Shown one piece after another: positions 45,379 through 59,469 of a DNA stretch of 64,000 nucleotides. The position numbers and the translations under genes are program-made. The stretch's first letter is position 1. The number at the start of each line of letters is the position of its first letter. Under the pieces are notes generated by a model. That model was not told where the DNA came from and searched no databases. It was given only the letters and a program-made list of their open reading frames with translations. This stretch comes from Calycina herbarum. Its lineage: Eukaryota; Ascomycota; Leotiomycetes; Helotiales; Pezizellaceae. The stretch lies in the NCBI GenBank assembly GCA_001414485.1, contig LLEY01000002.1, positions 434,001-498,000 on the forward strand, written 5' to 3'.

Positions 45379-48300
45379 TTATGCTTACTTCCTTTCGCCT
45401 AGCTAAGAAAAGGGAATAAGTTAGCTCTAAGGCCTTGTCTTTACTCGTGTCTAAATACGTTGATAACACTTCGCTATAGAAGAAAGGAGTTCTAGAATTA
45501 CTTAAGACTACGAATAACCTAGATATAATTAAGTATATCTGCCGGCTCTCTTTTCAAGATCGAAATACACCTTAAGTTATATTATTAGACAAGTAGGATT
45601 CTAGATTAGATTCCTTTTTAATATCCTTTACTACCAGAGATTAATATAACGAAGTCTTTGAATAGACTAGTAATTATAAAGCTAAAGAGCTTCTGTAGCT
45701 GCTACGACTAGTAGTAAGAAGGCGGCTATTTGTTTAGAACTAGTCTTAGACTCTACTAACTTTTGCTTCTTAAGACTCTTGTCTAATTACTAAAGGATTC
45801 TATAATACTATCTACGCAGCCGTCTATAGAGTAACTTTCTAAGAGTAGGTAAGCTACGTATATAGAAATAAAGAGTATACTATTACAAGCTTATTAGATA
45901 GAGTTTAGACTTCGCGCTACTATCTTTATTATTATCTAATAATACTATCTCGTAGAGAAAGAAACAAGTATATAGAAGTTAAGAAGATAAGTCTCTATAA
46001 TAATATTCTCTATTATAAGATTCTAATAGTATTAATAGCATTTGTATTTTTAATACTCTCTAGTATACTAGATTCTTACTAGCAGCCTATAGCTTAGCTC
46101 TACCTAGCTCTAAGATACTCTTAATTATCTCTTCTGTCCTATCTTAGACCTGTTAAGGGTTACACCTATAGAATAAGTCTCGGAGTACTCCAGCGACGCA
46201 TTCACGTGACCTCGCTTGGCAACGTATAGACGTAACAGAACCTTCGAGAGTACTCTTGGCAGAACTCTCTAGAAAGAGCTAACTGAGTATATAAGTTAGT
46301 AAGGACTCTAGCTTAGAAAGGACAATCGAATCTTCTTATATATAGACAGCCTCTGTAGTTCAATTCATTAGCACTTGATACAAGCCCTGACAAGACCTAT
46401 TTATAAGTAAGAACCCGGCTTATATAGTCAATCGATTTACTATTCTAGATATCTGGTTTACTCTTATAGCTAAAGAGGAAGGTAATTAGAGTAAACTTTC
46501 TATGGATTTTTCCTTTCTTAAAGACATTATCTATAATAGGCTAATAGAATTAGCTAAGTTAATTATAGACACTAAGAGCGAGCTCTTTTGTAAATTATTA
46601 GTCGAGGATTTCCTCTAATATTATAAGAAAACCGGCGTTAAGTATAGTAAGCGATAGTTAGCGTTAAGTAATAATGTCTTTATATGTCTTACTACTAACC
46701 GCAGCTTAGCTAGTCGTGTTATTAAGGCTATAAAGGCAAGTAAACCTCTTCTTCTTTACCTATTTTAACTAAGTCTAATACTTTCTAGTATCTTTATCTC
46801 TTACGGAACCAAAGCTCTTTAACAGCAGTGCTTGATAGTATCTAAAGGTTAAAAATTCCTACTATAGAGCTATTAGAGATATCGAAATTGTTTAGACTCG
46901 TTAACTAGTATAACAACTATACCTTCTACTAGGAACAGTTATCTAAGAAGTCTAAGCCTATGCTTCTCTTCCTACTTCTCTATTTTCAAGCAAGTATAAT
47001 AGATTCTATAAGTAGGCTGATTAAGTTTTTCTAATTTATTCTATACTTTATATAGAGACAATAGCGTAGTAAATTAGTCGAAGAGAAAAGCGAGTTGTTA
47101 TATATACTAGTAGTACTAAAAGGCTTAGGTATTAAAGAGATTAGAACTACTATATATAACACGTTTATAGTAGTATCAGCTATACTTATCAGTCTCTATT
47201 ATTAAAACATATTTAGATATAGAATATAGTATCTAGATATTAAGTAATACCTATAAGTTCTAAAATCCTTAGTAAACTCTCTCTAATCGACTTCTTCTAG
47301 AATCTAGCTTCTACGTTCTTCTCTTCTAGAAATCGGTCCTAGTTAAAAGGGGAAGAGTAAACTAGCGAAGTTATAGGAAAAGATTAACACCTAGTAGGAG
47401 CTCTTAAGTATTTATAAACAGGTTTTCCAGGTATCTCGACTACGACGTAATTAAGTATATTATTATAAATACGATAGGAAACGTAAATATAACTATAGAG
47501 ATATATATATATATTAATATATTCGTAAAGAGTACGACGCTTACTTGCCTAGGCTAAATTTGATAAAGGAACTATTAAATCTTAGAAAAGTCGTTGCTCT
47601 TAACTAGTCTTAGATTTCTTAATTAAATACTAAAAGAATTAGAGTAAGTTTCGCCTTATAGAGCCTGTTAATATATACCTTAGTATCGTTCTTAGAGATC
47701 TATAGCGTTATTGTTTAGCTTTTATCTAAGGAATATCAGCTTTTATCGTATATATAAGAAGAATTTTCATAGAAAGAGTTCTTCTATCGCTTTATAGTAG
47801 GAGGAATAGAGGCTAAAGAAGAGGATATAAGAAAGGTAGAGGCTTTGTATAACCTAGGCCTAATAGTGGAAGAGCTCTATAAGCTTTAGAATTGCCTTAT
47901 TATAAGTTAACCTAAATACGAGATATAGTATTAAACTAATTTCCTTCTAAGGAGAATGTTAAGTTAAAGGTAAAGTTCTTAGTAGAGGATACTTAGGAAG
48001 TATAGATAGATTTCTCTATTAAACTAGTAAGTACTTCTATAATAATTTTCTTCTTTAAAATAAGTAACTTAAGACAGATCCTTACTCTAATTATTAAGAA
48101 GTAAGGCAGATATAAGAACACTACTAAAGCTATTAAGTAACTAGTAGTTCTTCTACTCTCTTAGGATTAAATAATATCTCTCTTTATAACTTCTTAGACC
48201 GAAAGTCTTCTATCTAAATATCGGTTGCTCTTGTGTATTATGTTCCAGGTATTCTAAAAGCCTAGAGAGCTGTATAATATATACTTTAAGAGAAGAGAAC

Positions 48301-51300
48301 CTAACTTATATTAATAGAAAGATATACAAAGGCAGTATCTTACGTATATAAGAAAAGCAGCGACTTTATCTAAAATACACTTAATCTTAGAGACAATCCT
48401 AGATCTAGTATATTAGTTAAGGATACTAAAAGATCAAGGTCGCGACTAATATATAAATAGATTCTTTAAGAATATAACCAGAAATAAGAAGACATATATA
48501 ACAAAGTTAAGCGTAGAAATATAATTAATTAGAGATCTACCTCTTTTTTAGAAGATCTTATATCTTAATAATTTTAATATATCTTATTCTTCTTAATTAG
48601 TATATATATATATATTATCCCGTAGCTAAAACCTGTTTAATATATATATAAAGAGGTCTAATAATTACTTATATAAATAATATATTTGTATTTCTAAATT
48701 AGTTTACTATTGAATTCCTTTATAAGCTATATTAGTATTAAATCCTATACCTAATAATAAAATAAGTTTCTATTCTAATACTTTAAGAATATATAAAATT
48801 CTATAAGACTTAAGATCTCTTAAATAATTTTTATATTTATTATCTATCTCTCGAGAGCTAACTTAGACTTCTTACTTATTACTATTCTTCTTAACCTTTA
48901 GTTCAGAGCTATTATCTACTCTATACTCTTCTAACTTTTTCTAGACTATAAAGCCTAGGTAGTAGAAGACGGCTTAAAATCGGAGATTAATACTTCTAAT
49001 AAGAAAAAATAATTCTAAATTCTCTCTAGCCCCCTTTACTTAGTACTCTACTATTAGACTACTTAACTTAGCTCGTTCGTTTAATAAAGAAAGGAATCTA
49101 CTATCTCTATTCTCTTAAGAAGAGTTATTCTTCGATATTCTATATCTTCTCTTCTAGATCGATTTATTACTTATAGTCTATAATCTATTTCACTGTATTA
49201 ATCAGTAGTTCTATAAGTATAGGCGTAACGTGCTATTTTAAAAGGTTAGTATAGTCTCTTATAATATAAATAATTACTAATAGAATTAGACTACTCGTTC
49301 TCCTAGAAGTCTAACCTACGATCCTTCTTATTATCTCTAAATACCTATTATAGCTCTAAAGCACTATATTACTATTAACTTCGGAACTAGAGGTATCTGA
49401 ATAACATAGACTAATAAAAGCAATAAATACTATATATAAATCAGAAACTATCTAGGAGTATAAGTAGGAACACTCTCTCTCGTTCTATAAGCACTATTAG
49501 ATATTATATATAAATAGAATAGTAAGAGACTAGCGATTCTTATAGTATTTAACTATACTAGACTACGTAATAGCTAAGGTAAAATACTTATATCTAAAGT
49601 GAAGCTTACTCTTCTACCTTACTTAGAAGAGTACGATTATACTTAATCTCTCTTAAAAGATACTTCTGACACTCTTAAATTAGAATCTCTATAATAAATC
49701 ACAGAGGACTTCCTTAAATTTACAATCGAGCACGCTACGAAGGAATATAGTAGATAGCCTACGAAAGGTTAGGTTATCTTAGTACTTTAATCTTATAGGA
49801 TTAATAAGATATAGAGCTTTTAAGTAATAATCTAGAGAGTAGACGGCCTTAGTAACATTTATATCTATAGCGAAAGTGACTACGTTACTTATACTTATCT
49901 AATATCGATAGAGGAGAACATTAGACTAGTAAAGAAGGAGACCTTTAGAAAGAGACAGGACTTAACAGTTATAGTAAGAATAATCGACCTTAGTACTAGT
50001 ATAGCAGTATATAATTCCTATTATATAGAAGGTAGACTAACGTTCTATAACTAGGATATAATAACTTCCGAAATATATTTTAAAATAGATAGTACTACTT
50101 CTATAATTAATAAATTAAGAGTACTACTAGGTATTTTATAATGTTTAAACGTATAGAACTTAAGCTGATAATCTCTATAGGTTTTATAATTAGAGAGGAT
50201 TTGTTTAATAACCGATTTATTAAAGTCTTATATACTAAGCTTAGGATCTAGCTATCTATAGAGGTAGAAAAGGCTATCTTAAGCTGTTTATTAACTACTT
50301 TCATAAGCGCTTAAAGCCGCAGTAGTCTCTATATAACTATAACGAGGAGGAGTATCTATTCCTTATACTAGAAGGTACGCTCTGTTTCGTACTAATAGTA
50401 TAAGTCTTTGCTATACCGATTTATAGTCTTAACCTAATACTACTATAGAGAGAATATAGCTTATATTATAAAACCGCTAATTAACGAAACTTGCCGACGA
50501 ATTAGTAATTATCTTAGTAAACTAAACTACTCTTTATAGCTTATTATTATCTTAGGCGGAAATTCTAAAGTAGCTAGGATAATACCTCTTATAAGAGTTA
50601 TACTAAAGACAAAGAATATTATTAGCTCTAATAAACAAATTATCTACTTAGTTAGACAGTCGTTATAAGTAGTATCTAACTAAGCTATATATTAAGACTA
50701 ATAGAGTTCTTATAGAAATACCGTAGTACGTGGTCTTTACTTCTAGATTACCTATTCTAATCTCGTTAGAGGTAAGTATACTTAGATAACTTTAGCTCGA
50801 GAGATATAGCGACTCTATAAGCACGCTAGTCGAATAAAGGTTCCTAAGAAAGATATTAAAAATATAGACTTCTTCAACTGCGCTAAAAAGATTATAAAAG
50901 AGGTGAGATTATCTTATATATAGGAATATTAGCTTATTATATTCTAGGGTAAATTTATTCTAAAGAGTGTTTAGAAGGTAGATATATACTTCGACATAGA
51001 TACTAACGCTAAATTTTTTAATATAAGCTTTATTATAATATATACTCTAAACAAAGATACTACTGAATATATATCTAGAACTACGATTTTATATTTTACA
51101 TCTAAGAGTCGTTCTGTCGGCGTTATATATTTAGCGCTAGCTCTAGCAGGTATTAATATCTATACGCTTCGATATATAAGAGACAAGCGCCGGTGCTAGC
51201 TCTATATAGAGGTGTAAATTAGCGAAGAAATCAGAATAATAGTAACGTAGAGACTCGATAGACGTAAGGCTAAAGAAGTAGATACTAGTCTTTAATCAGT

Positions 51301-51994
51301 TATATTTGTTTTAAACAACTTTAAACTTTCTAATAAGACTTTATTAAATAACTTTCACGCTCTAGTATAGTAACGTAAAGGCTCTGATTTAAGTATACCC
51401 GAAGACATCTTACTAGGCTATATTATAAGGCTAAGGATTACTAGAGTAGCTTAGGTTTAAGCTTTTACACCTGTTTTATACTGTTTAAGTAAGTTCTTAC
51501 TTTATTAGTATATAATCAGCTCTCTAAAAATAGATTTAGTATAATTAATTAATATTAATAATAGACGAGCAGTGTATTATTACCGATCAGCCTTCTTATA
51601 TAAGTAACATAGACCCCTGGTCTACTTCGTAGACGAACTAAGTAAGTAAAGGTTATATTAGATTAGCTAAAGTTTAAAGTTAAAAGAGAAGTTTCTCTAA
51701 TCTTAGCGAAGAGTAAGACAATACTTCCTAGGTCGTATAATATATATCCTTCTCTTAAATATATACCTGTAATATTATTTAGAACTACTTATAACTCTAA
51801 TTAGATATCTAGTCTACTTAACTACTATTAAATATTCCTCTGTCGTAGAAACTATTCAGCTAGTATTAAACCTTATACCTAACCTTAGTACCTCTAACTA
51901 CGGGCGGTACGCCGTTTATAAGTATAATATATTTATAGCCCTGGCCTACTAGCTTTTTATACTAGTAAATACTATTATAGAGTCTACTAGAACT
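45379..51994 (+). pseudogene. Long RIP-degraded coding relic(s) of unknown family, interrupted by a solo LTR
   Basis: From ATG 45379 a frame beginning MLTSFRLAKKRE can be read through TAG/TAA codons to the solo LTR at 46151. It resumes in register after it (RFTILDIWFTLIAKEEG near 46425; LVEDFLQYYKKTGVKYSK near 46600). Further plus-strand stretches with the same features follow, for example EEYDAYLPRLNLIKEL near 47530, EDFLKFTIEHATKEYS near 49705 and VPKKDIKNIDFFNCAKK near 50840. A Pro-rich C-terminal region is near 51850-51960. Whether this is one giant gene or several is unclear. I recognise no reverse transcriptase, transposase, helicase or polymerase motif. Confidence 0.4.
46151..46392 (+). 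mobile_element. Solo LTR of chromovirus family A
   Basis: 242 bp, starts TGTTAAGGG, ends CCCTGACA, with perfect 5-bp target duplication AGACC (46146-46150, 46393-46397). It is the best preserved copy of this LTR in the window. Confidence 0.95.
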
Positions 51995-52439
51995 TATTAA
52001 GAGTTATACCCGTGGAATAAGTCTCGGAGTACTCCAGCGACGTATTCACGTGACCTCGCTTAGCAACGTATAGACGTAACAGAACCTTCGAGAGTACCCT
52101 TAGTAGAACCCTCTAGAAAGAGCTAACTAAGTATATAAGTTAGTAAGGACTCTAGCTTAGAAAGGATAATCGAATCTTCTTATATATAGACAGCCTCTAT
52201 AGTTTAATTTATTAGCACTTACTATAAGCTCTGATATTAGATTCGATTCTAAAAACAACGGGCCTTTATAGTAACACTAGAATACATCGGGCTATTTTAG
52301 TAATACTAGAACTTAAGAGCCTTTATAGTAATACTAGAACATATTAGACTATTTTAGTAATACTAGAATATATCGGGCCTTTATAGTAACACTGGAACTT
52401 ACGAGCTATTTTATAGCATTTATAGAACTTACGAATAAT

Positions 52440-55400
52440 AGAAGAACTATAAGAAGGCGGTATACTGAATTAGCTACTTACCTAGTTCCTATAGTATGTT
52501 TAAGAGTAGTAGAATCAGTTAATATCTACCTAAGAGAACGATCGTCTACGGATTATAAACAAGTAAAAGAAGGATAAGGAAGCTCGCTTATAGATAGTCT
52601 ACAACGATAATAAACCTAGGAAATCTCTTCCTCTACTACTGGAATTCTATAGAGACTCGGACAAGCTAGAAGCTTAGTTATAATAAGTACGAGCTAAAAT
52701 CGAAGTCGACTACTATAGATATACTAAATACGTTAAGTTTTAGATACTTAATAGATCTCTATAGAGTAAGGTACTCCGTAGAATAGAAGTATAGGTATAG
52801 GAACAGAGTAAGCTAGAGCTAGCTAATAGTAGTGATTTCTTAGATCGAGTAGAGTTTGTGTTTAGAGACTTATAAGCTAAGGAAAGAGTGTAATAAAAGC
52901 TAGAATCCTTCTACTAAGGCTTAAGACTATTTCTAGAGGTCTTTATAGAATAGTAAGCTCTGCTTATAGAGTCTAGAGAAGGATCTTAGCTAGATAACGT
53001 AAAGAAGGTGTCTCTTAATCGAATCCTTAGTAATAAGTTAGTTAAGGCGATGATTATAGTTCCTTCTTAACTTAACTTCGAGTCTTACTACTCTATTATT
53101 AAAGAAACGAACGACTGCTTAAGAGCTTATAAAGCTTAAATATTAAGATCTAGGGCCTAGACTCTCCTAGAAATACTACGAACCTCTTAGAAACGCTCGA
53201 CGGATACTATATAGTAGGTAACGAGCGGTAATATTACTAATAGACCGAAAGTCACCTATAAGACATCTGTAGAGAACATAGATTAGGAACCGGCATCTGC
53301 TAAAGTCTTAACAACTAGTACTAAGCGTACTAAATAGGTGTTCTAGGAAGAACGAAGCAACTGTGCTTATACTAGTCGCTGTCTTCGTTATAGAGCTACT
53401 AGTTATTTTATTTAAGAATATCTATATAGACTACTAAGATAACCTATAACAGCGGATTCAGTTTATAAATAGAAGGCAGAGGTTAAGAAGGTAGCGCTAG
53501 AATTAAAAGAAGAAGATAGTAATATCTCCTTAGATTTAGAAAACTAGTAGCTCTTATTAGAAAGCGTAGGCAGAGGCGACGAAGGGAGTTGTTAGTAATA
53601 GACACTTAGAGATATTTTAAGTAGTAATATATAGACGAAAAACCTCTTCTTATATCGGCTTTAGTAAATAGAGTAGCTACTTTATAAGCCTTAGTAGATT
53701 TAGAGTATTTAGTCTATAGAATTATTTTAGACTGTTTTGTCTATTATTATTAGCTCTCTTACGTATAAATCATACTAAGGCATTTATAGTTAGTAGAAGA
53801 AGTATTAGAGGATACTATATCCTAAGTAGTATCTTTTAGTATAGACATTAGAGACTACTAGTAGAAACGGGTTTATACTTACGTAGTCTCTAAGATTAAG
53901 AGCTATAAAATAATTCTAGGAAAATCTTAGTTAAGAAAAGAGCGAGCTTTACTTAACGCTGCTAAGAGATGCTTGCTCTTCTAAGACTCTAGGTTAGAAG
54001 TTTATAGCAAGCTAGAAAAGTCTTACTCTTATAAGTAAGTAAGCGTAGCCGTCTTCTACTTTCTTACGGATCGTAAACGTAAGCTATAAGTTTTCTTAGC
54101 TAGCCTCGTAGACATTAGTAAAGTGTTAGTAGAGAAGAAGTATATAGACCTATAGACAAAGCTGCCTAGCTAGATTAGTCTAGAATTCTACCTAGCTTTT
54201 AATAGAAAAGAAGTAAACAAGTTACTAGTATACTAATAAGGAATTGATTATAGTATTAAGCTTTTATAGACGGACAGCGGATCTAAGAAGACAGTTCTAT
54301 AGAGGCTACTTTATAATATATTATAGAACGAGCTATTAGTACTCTGTAAAACTCTAATAGAGCTACTAGATAAGGAATTCATTCGAGTAAGTAACTCTTT
54401 AGTAGCTGTGCTAGTACTCTTTATATAGAAGCTAGGAGAGGGTCTATAGTTCTATTATAACTACTAGGTATTAAATAAGTTAATCTATAAGAACTGTTAT
54501 CTATTACCTTTAATCTAAGAGATACTTAACCGGATTAGAAAAGCAAAGTAGTTTATAAAAATAGATATTATTACTACGTTTTATAAGATATAAATTAAGA
54601 AGAGAGATAAGTGGAAAACGGCTTTCTAGATACGCTTTAGGCTTTTTAAATAGCTTATTACCCCTTTTAGGCTTATAAATACTTCTAGTACTTTCTAGTA
54701 GTATATTAATTATATACTTTAAGAGTTCTTAGACAACTTTGTCTTAGTATATATCGACGATGTCTTAGTCTTTATAGACGGTACCTATAACCAGCACCGC
54801 GAGTATGTCTATAAAGTAATATAAAGGCTTTAAAATACTAGGCTATAGCTTAATATTAATAAGTACGAATTTAAAGTATAGTCTATAAAGTATCTTAGGT
54901 TTATTATAGAAGTAGAAAAAGGTTTATAGATAGACCTAGCTAAAATATAGGCTATTATAGATTAGAAAGCACTAATAACAGTAAAAGGCGTCCTTAGCTT
55001 CCTAGGATTTACGAATTTCTATCGACGGTTTATTAAGAACTTTTTACAGATTATAGCTCCTCTCTACAGATTTATTAAAAAGGATATATCCTTCTAATAG
55101 ATAGACGAAGCGAATAGAGCCTTTGAATAGTTAAAGTAGGCCTTTATAGAGGCTCTAGTACTAGCTTAGTTTAACCTAGATTACGAGATAGTTCTAGAGA
55201 CAGACTTCTCTAGATATTATTTAGAAGGCGTGCTCTCTTAAGTAAAGAATAGCGTCTTATAGCCTATAGCCTTCTTCTTAAAGAAACACGTACCTACTAA
55301 ATATAATTACCTAATATATAATAAGAAGTTATTAGCTATTATTCGTTGTCTTAAGAAATAGGAAGCGGAGTTAAAAAGTATTAGATAGTTTATAGTACTT

Positions 55401-57210
55401 ATAGATTATAAGAATCTTAAGTACTTTATAATAGTCTATAAACTGTCTAAAAGATAAATATAGTAGTAGTTAATACTTAGTAAGTTTAACCTAATTATTT
55501 AATACTACCTAGGTAAAGAGAGAGGACTGCTAGATATACTAATAAGGAGGGACTAGGACCTCCTAGAGGAGAGAGATAAACGCCTTAATTATAGAATAGT
55601 ATAATTAATTCTAGATAGAATAATTTAAGGAAATACTATATAGCTAGCACTAGTGTTAATAAACAGAAGGAATTAAGTAAGCGACGTAGCGACGTAGTAA
55701 GCGTTTATAGACTAACTACGGAACCTCTAGGAAGAGGGAAAGGTATAGGATAAGGACTTTAGATGTCTTATAGACACTGTCTACTAAGGAGATAGAGTGT
55801 TTCTAGTAGACCTCGCTTCTCTAGTTAAAGTCTTTATCTCTAACTACTTAGTTAATAAGAATAGTGATTTATAGTTTAGAGGTAGACTATAGGTCCCTGA
55901 CTATAAGCTGCTATAGACTGTAATTATATAGGAACTCTATAATTCTATACTTATAGGCTATCTTAGTAAGAACGGGACAATTATAATAGTCTTAAGAGAG
56001 TTCTTCTAGCTAAACCTATAGACTATAGTTAAGTAGTTTGTCTATAACTATGGAGTTTATAGACGTACTAAGGTCTAGAGAGATCGTAAACAAGGCCTAC
56101 TTCGTCTCTTACTAATTCCTAAGTAGTAATAGCAGGAGATCTTTGTCGACTTTATTAGACTACTACTTATAAGTAAAGGCTCTGATATAATAGCAGTGTT
56201 TATAGACTGTTTAGGCAAAGGGGTGCTCCTTATAGCTTATAACTCGACTATATTATCAGAGGAATTTACTCGCTTATTTATTACTATATACTATAGCTTA
56301 CATAGACTACTAAGAGCAATAGTGTCTAATAAGGGCCTATAATTCATTAGACAAGTATAGAAGACGCTTTGTAACTTCTTATAAATTAAACGACGAATCT
56401 CTATAGCCTTCTATCTATAAACTAACGGGTTAACGAAACAGGCAAATACTAAAGTCGAGACGCTTCTATAGCAGTGGATTAATATAGCTTAGGACGACTG
56501 GGCCGACTAGCTACTAGTAGTACAGCTAGCTTTTAATAGACAGGATTTAATATTAACGGGTATAAGCCTCTTCTAACTTAGCCACGGCTATCTGTTATAG
56601 ACTATCGACTCTCTAACAGACGTCGTAGCACCTGTAAACACAAAAACACTAATTTAAAAGAGCGAAGTAATAGTAGCAAAGATCAAGGCTATTATAGAAT
56701 AGGTATAATTATCAATAGCAAGAGTATAACAAGACTAGAAGACTTAAGCAAATCGTTTACAGAATACCGCTCCTACGTATAAGGTTAGAGATAAGGTTTA
56801 CTTAAGCTTATAGAATATATAGACAGATAGAGCTAGTAAGAAACTAGACACTCGATCTGCTAAGTTTATAGTTATCGAGGTTATTAGCCCGTCTATATAT
56901 AGACTAGACACTCTACCTAGTATCTATAATGTCTTTAATATAGACTTATTAAGGCTAGCAGCTATAGACCCGCTGCCTAGTTAAATTATAGACGATGATT
57001 AATCACCTGTAATATTAGTAGACGATACTATAGAATAGTAAGTTAAAAGAATACTAGGTTAACAGTAAAAGAAGCTCTTAGGGAAAGGCTCTTATACTTA
57101 ACTCGAGTATAAGGTTAAATAGACAGGATACGTAAACCTAATATAGGAACCTACTACTAAGTTAGAGGACATAGTAGCCCTAGACATCTATCTTCAAGAG
57201 TAGGAAGAGG
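52440..57210 (+). pseudogene. Gag-pol of the family A Gypsy
   Basis: Plus-strand frame broken by RIP stops. Gag about 52440-53600. Reverse transcriptase about 54340-54960 with YIDDVLVF (YIDD at 54749-54760) and the preceding FIKIDIITTFYKIQ. RNase H about 55190-55450 ([27 protein letters not shown]). Integrase about 55900-56600 (VDFIRLLLISKGSDIIAVFI near 56140; VSNKGLQFI near 56320). C-terminal chromodomain about 57100-57200 (EYKVKQTGYVN). Same domain order as the other two Gypsy elements but clearly a different lineage. Confidence 0.9.
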
Positions 57211-57265
57211 GGTAATATCAAGGGTTATATCTATGGAATAAGTCTCGGAGTACTCTAGCGACGCA

Positions 57266-57377
57266 TTCACGTGACCTCGCTTAGCAACGCATAGACGTAA
57301 CAGAACCTTCGAGAGTACCCTTTCACGTGACCTCGCTTAGCAACGTATAGACGTAATAGAACCTTCGAGAGTACCCT
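57266..57377 (+). repeat. 56-bp tandem duplication in the 3' LTR
   Basis: TTCACGTGACCTCGCTTAGC begins at 57266 and again at 57322. The unit occurs once in the 5' LTR and in both solo LTRs. It contains a CACGTG box. Confidence 0.93.
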
Positions 57378-57518
57378 TAGTAGAACTCTCTAGAAAGAGC
57401 TAACTAAGTATATAAGTTAGTAAGGACTCTGGCTTAGAAAGGACAATCGAATCTTCTTATATATAGACAGCCTCTATAGTTCAATTCATTAGCACTTGTT
57501 ATAAGCTCTAATAGAACT

Positions 57519-59469
57519 AGGCTAATAGATAGATCTACTAGCGTAAGCTTAGTACTAGTTATATAATAATCGTAGAAAGGAATTAGTTAATTAGTAGCAA
57601 CTATAGACAGAGCTAAAGTTTAACTATAGCGATACTTGTAAATCCTATACTAAGAACTCTTTTCTAAGTTCTACTAATTATAATAGTATAATAATCTATA
57701 GGTAATAGTAATAGATAGGCCCTTTCTAGAGCTAGGTTCTTTTTCTAATAAGAAGGAAATAACTAAGAAATTCTTATCTAGTCTATTACCTGAACTATTA
57801 TTCTCTCCTATTAGGAAGGTAGTTTATAAATTCTAAGGTAGTAAGTAGATATGTCTTTTCAACAGCTACTACTATAGGTATAACTTAACTTCTTTAGATT
57901 ACGTTCTTTATTTATATACGTAGTTGTTAAATATCTTATATTTAACCTTATCCTAGCTCTATAAAATTAACTAGTAAGTCGTATCCTTCGTTTAAGAACC
58001 CTAGCTAGTAACCTTAGTATTCTATATAGTTAGGTAGATTCAAACCAGTTAGATATTATATTAGTAATCTTATTAGTTATTAGGAATAAATCTAATATAC
58101 TAACCTAGAATAGTATAAATATTTAGTATACTATATTTAAATTAGCCGCGTAAACAGATCTTATCACGTCTTTATAATATAACTTAAATAGTATATTCTT
58201 TAGATATAGTAGAAACTAGTATAAAAGATTATATATCTCCTTATAGTATATCGACTTCTCTTAAAGAGAATATTCCTATATAACTTACTCTAGGTTTATT
58301 ACCTTAACCGTTCTTATATTATTTACTAATATCCTTTTCTTAGTTTCTTAAAGATATTCGCCTATAAAATTATAAGCTTAGTCTCGGTAAACTAGAGTAG
58401 ATGTAATCTATCTACGCTAGAGACAATTATTATTATACTCCTTTATAGATATCACCGTCTCTCCTAGGCCTATCTTATCAACGCTATCGCTAATAATAAT
58501 AATATTAACTACCTTTTCTAGCTTTTAATTACAACTCTTACTACTCGTGTCTAGAGAGATAGAATTATACTTTTACAGATTCCTACTCTATTAGTAATTT
58601 AGTTAATATAGAGAATATTACAAGTTATAGTCTCTGTTAATAGAGAGATTACAAGTTATAGTAGAATAAGATATAAAGAATAGTATAAGTTATAGCCTCT
58701 ATTAATAGAGTAAGATATAGTAGAGTAGAGAGACAACGAGGATCTAGCTACTACCGGACACTGTTTAAACCAGTATCCTGTCTAGCGAGCTTATAGTACT
58801 TTTTAAACATTAGTACTAATTTCTTACTAAATAGAGATAGCTACCTTAGAGCTAGTATAGGTAATAAATACTCGTGAATAAGCTAGAACCTGTTGTCTCG
58901 TAGTATAAATAAAGTACGATATCTCTTTCTAAATCTACATTTATATATAATTCTTTATACGCTCTAATTATTAAAAAACAAAACCGGACTAATACGTACT
59001 CTTTTTAGTAAGAGGAAACTTACAAGTACTGTCTATACGCTAATAGATGTAGTAGTATACTATAGCTTAATATCCTTTAGCAGGTAAGCTCGCCGCTTAT
59101 AGCTGTGTTAATTATTATACTAAAAGCTCTAGCGAATTAACTCCTCTAGTTAACAGCTATATCTTTTCGTCTTATATAAGAGTTATAACGAAGCTCGTAG
59201 ACTTTAATACTCTTAAAACATCTTATTAAGTAAATATTATTACGTAATAATCCTATTAAGCTTAGTAATCGAGACTAACCTCTAAAAGAATATACTAACT
59301 TATCTAAAGAAATTTACTTCTTAATATAAGCGTCTAAGTACTTATAGTCTATGCTTTTTAATAGTTATAAGCTTTCTTAGAAATGAAAATTATAGATAGT
59401 ATAAACCTAATAATATTTAGTATTAGCTATATAAATAATTACTTTACTTGCTCTTATAACTTGCTTAGG
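57519..59469. other. RIP-degraded DNA
   Basis: No gene recognised. 58610-58740 holds several copies of ACAAGTTATAG with TCTCTATTAATAGAG-like neighbours; another copy is at about 60646. These may be remnants of a small dispersed repeat or LTR. Confidence 0.4.

Larger units (their letters stand above)
51995..57513 (+). mobile_element. Full-length Gypsy chromovirus of family A, RIP-inactivated
   Basis: 5519 bp between target duplications GAACT (51990-51994, 57514-57518). 5' LTR 51995-52236 (242 bp); 3' LTR 57216-57513 (298 bp, longer by a 56-bp tandem duplication). Polypurine tract AAGAGTAGGAAGAGGGG at about 57196-57212. A primer segment AGATTCGATT at 52239-52248 is complementary to AATCGAATCT at 52168-52177 within the LTR, about 30 bp downstream of a TATATAAG box, again the self-priming layout. 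Solo LTRs of this family lie at 923-1164 and 46151-46392. Confidence 0.95.
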
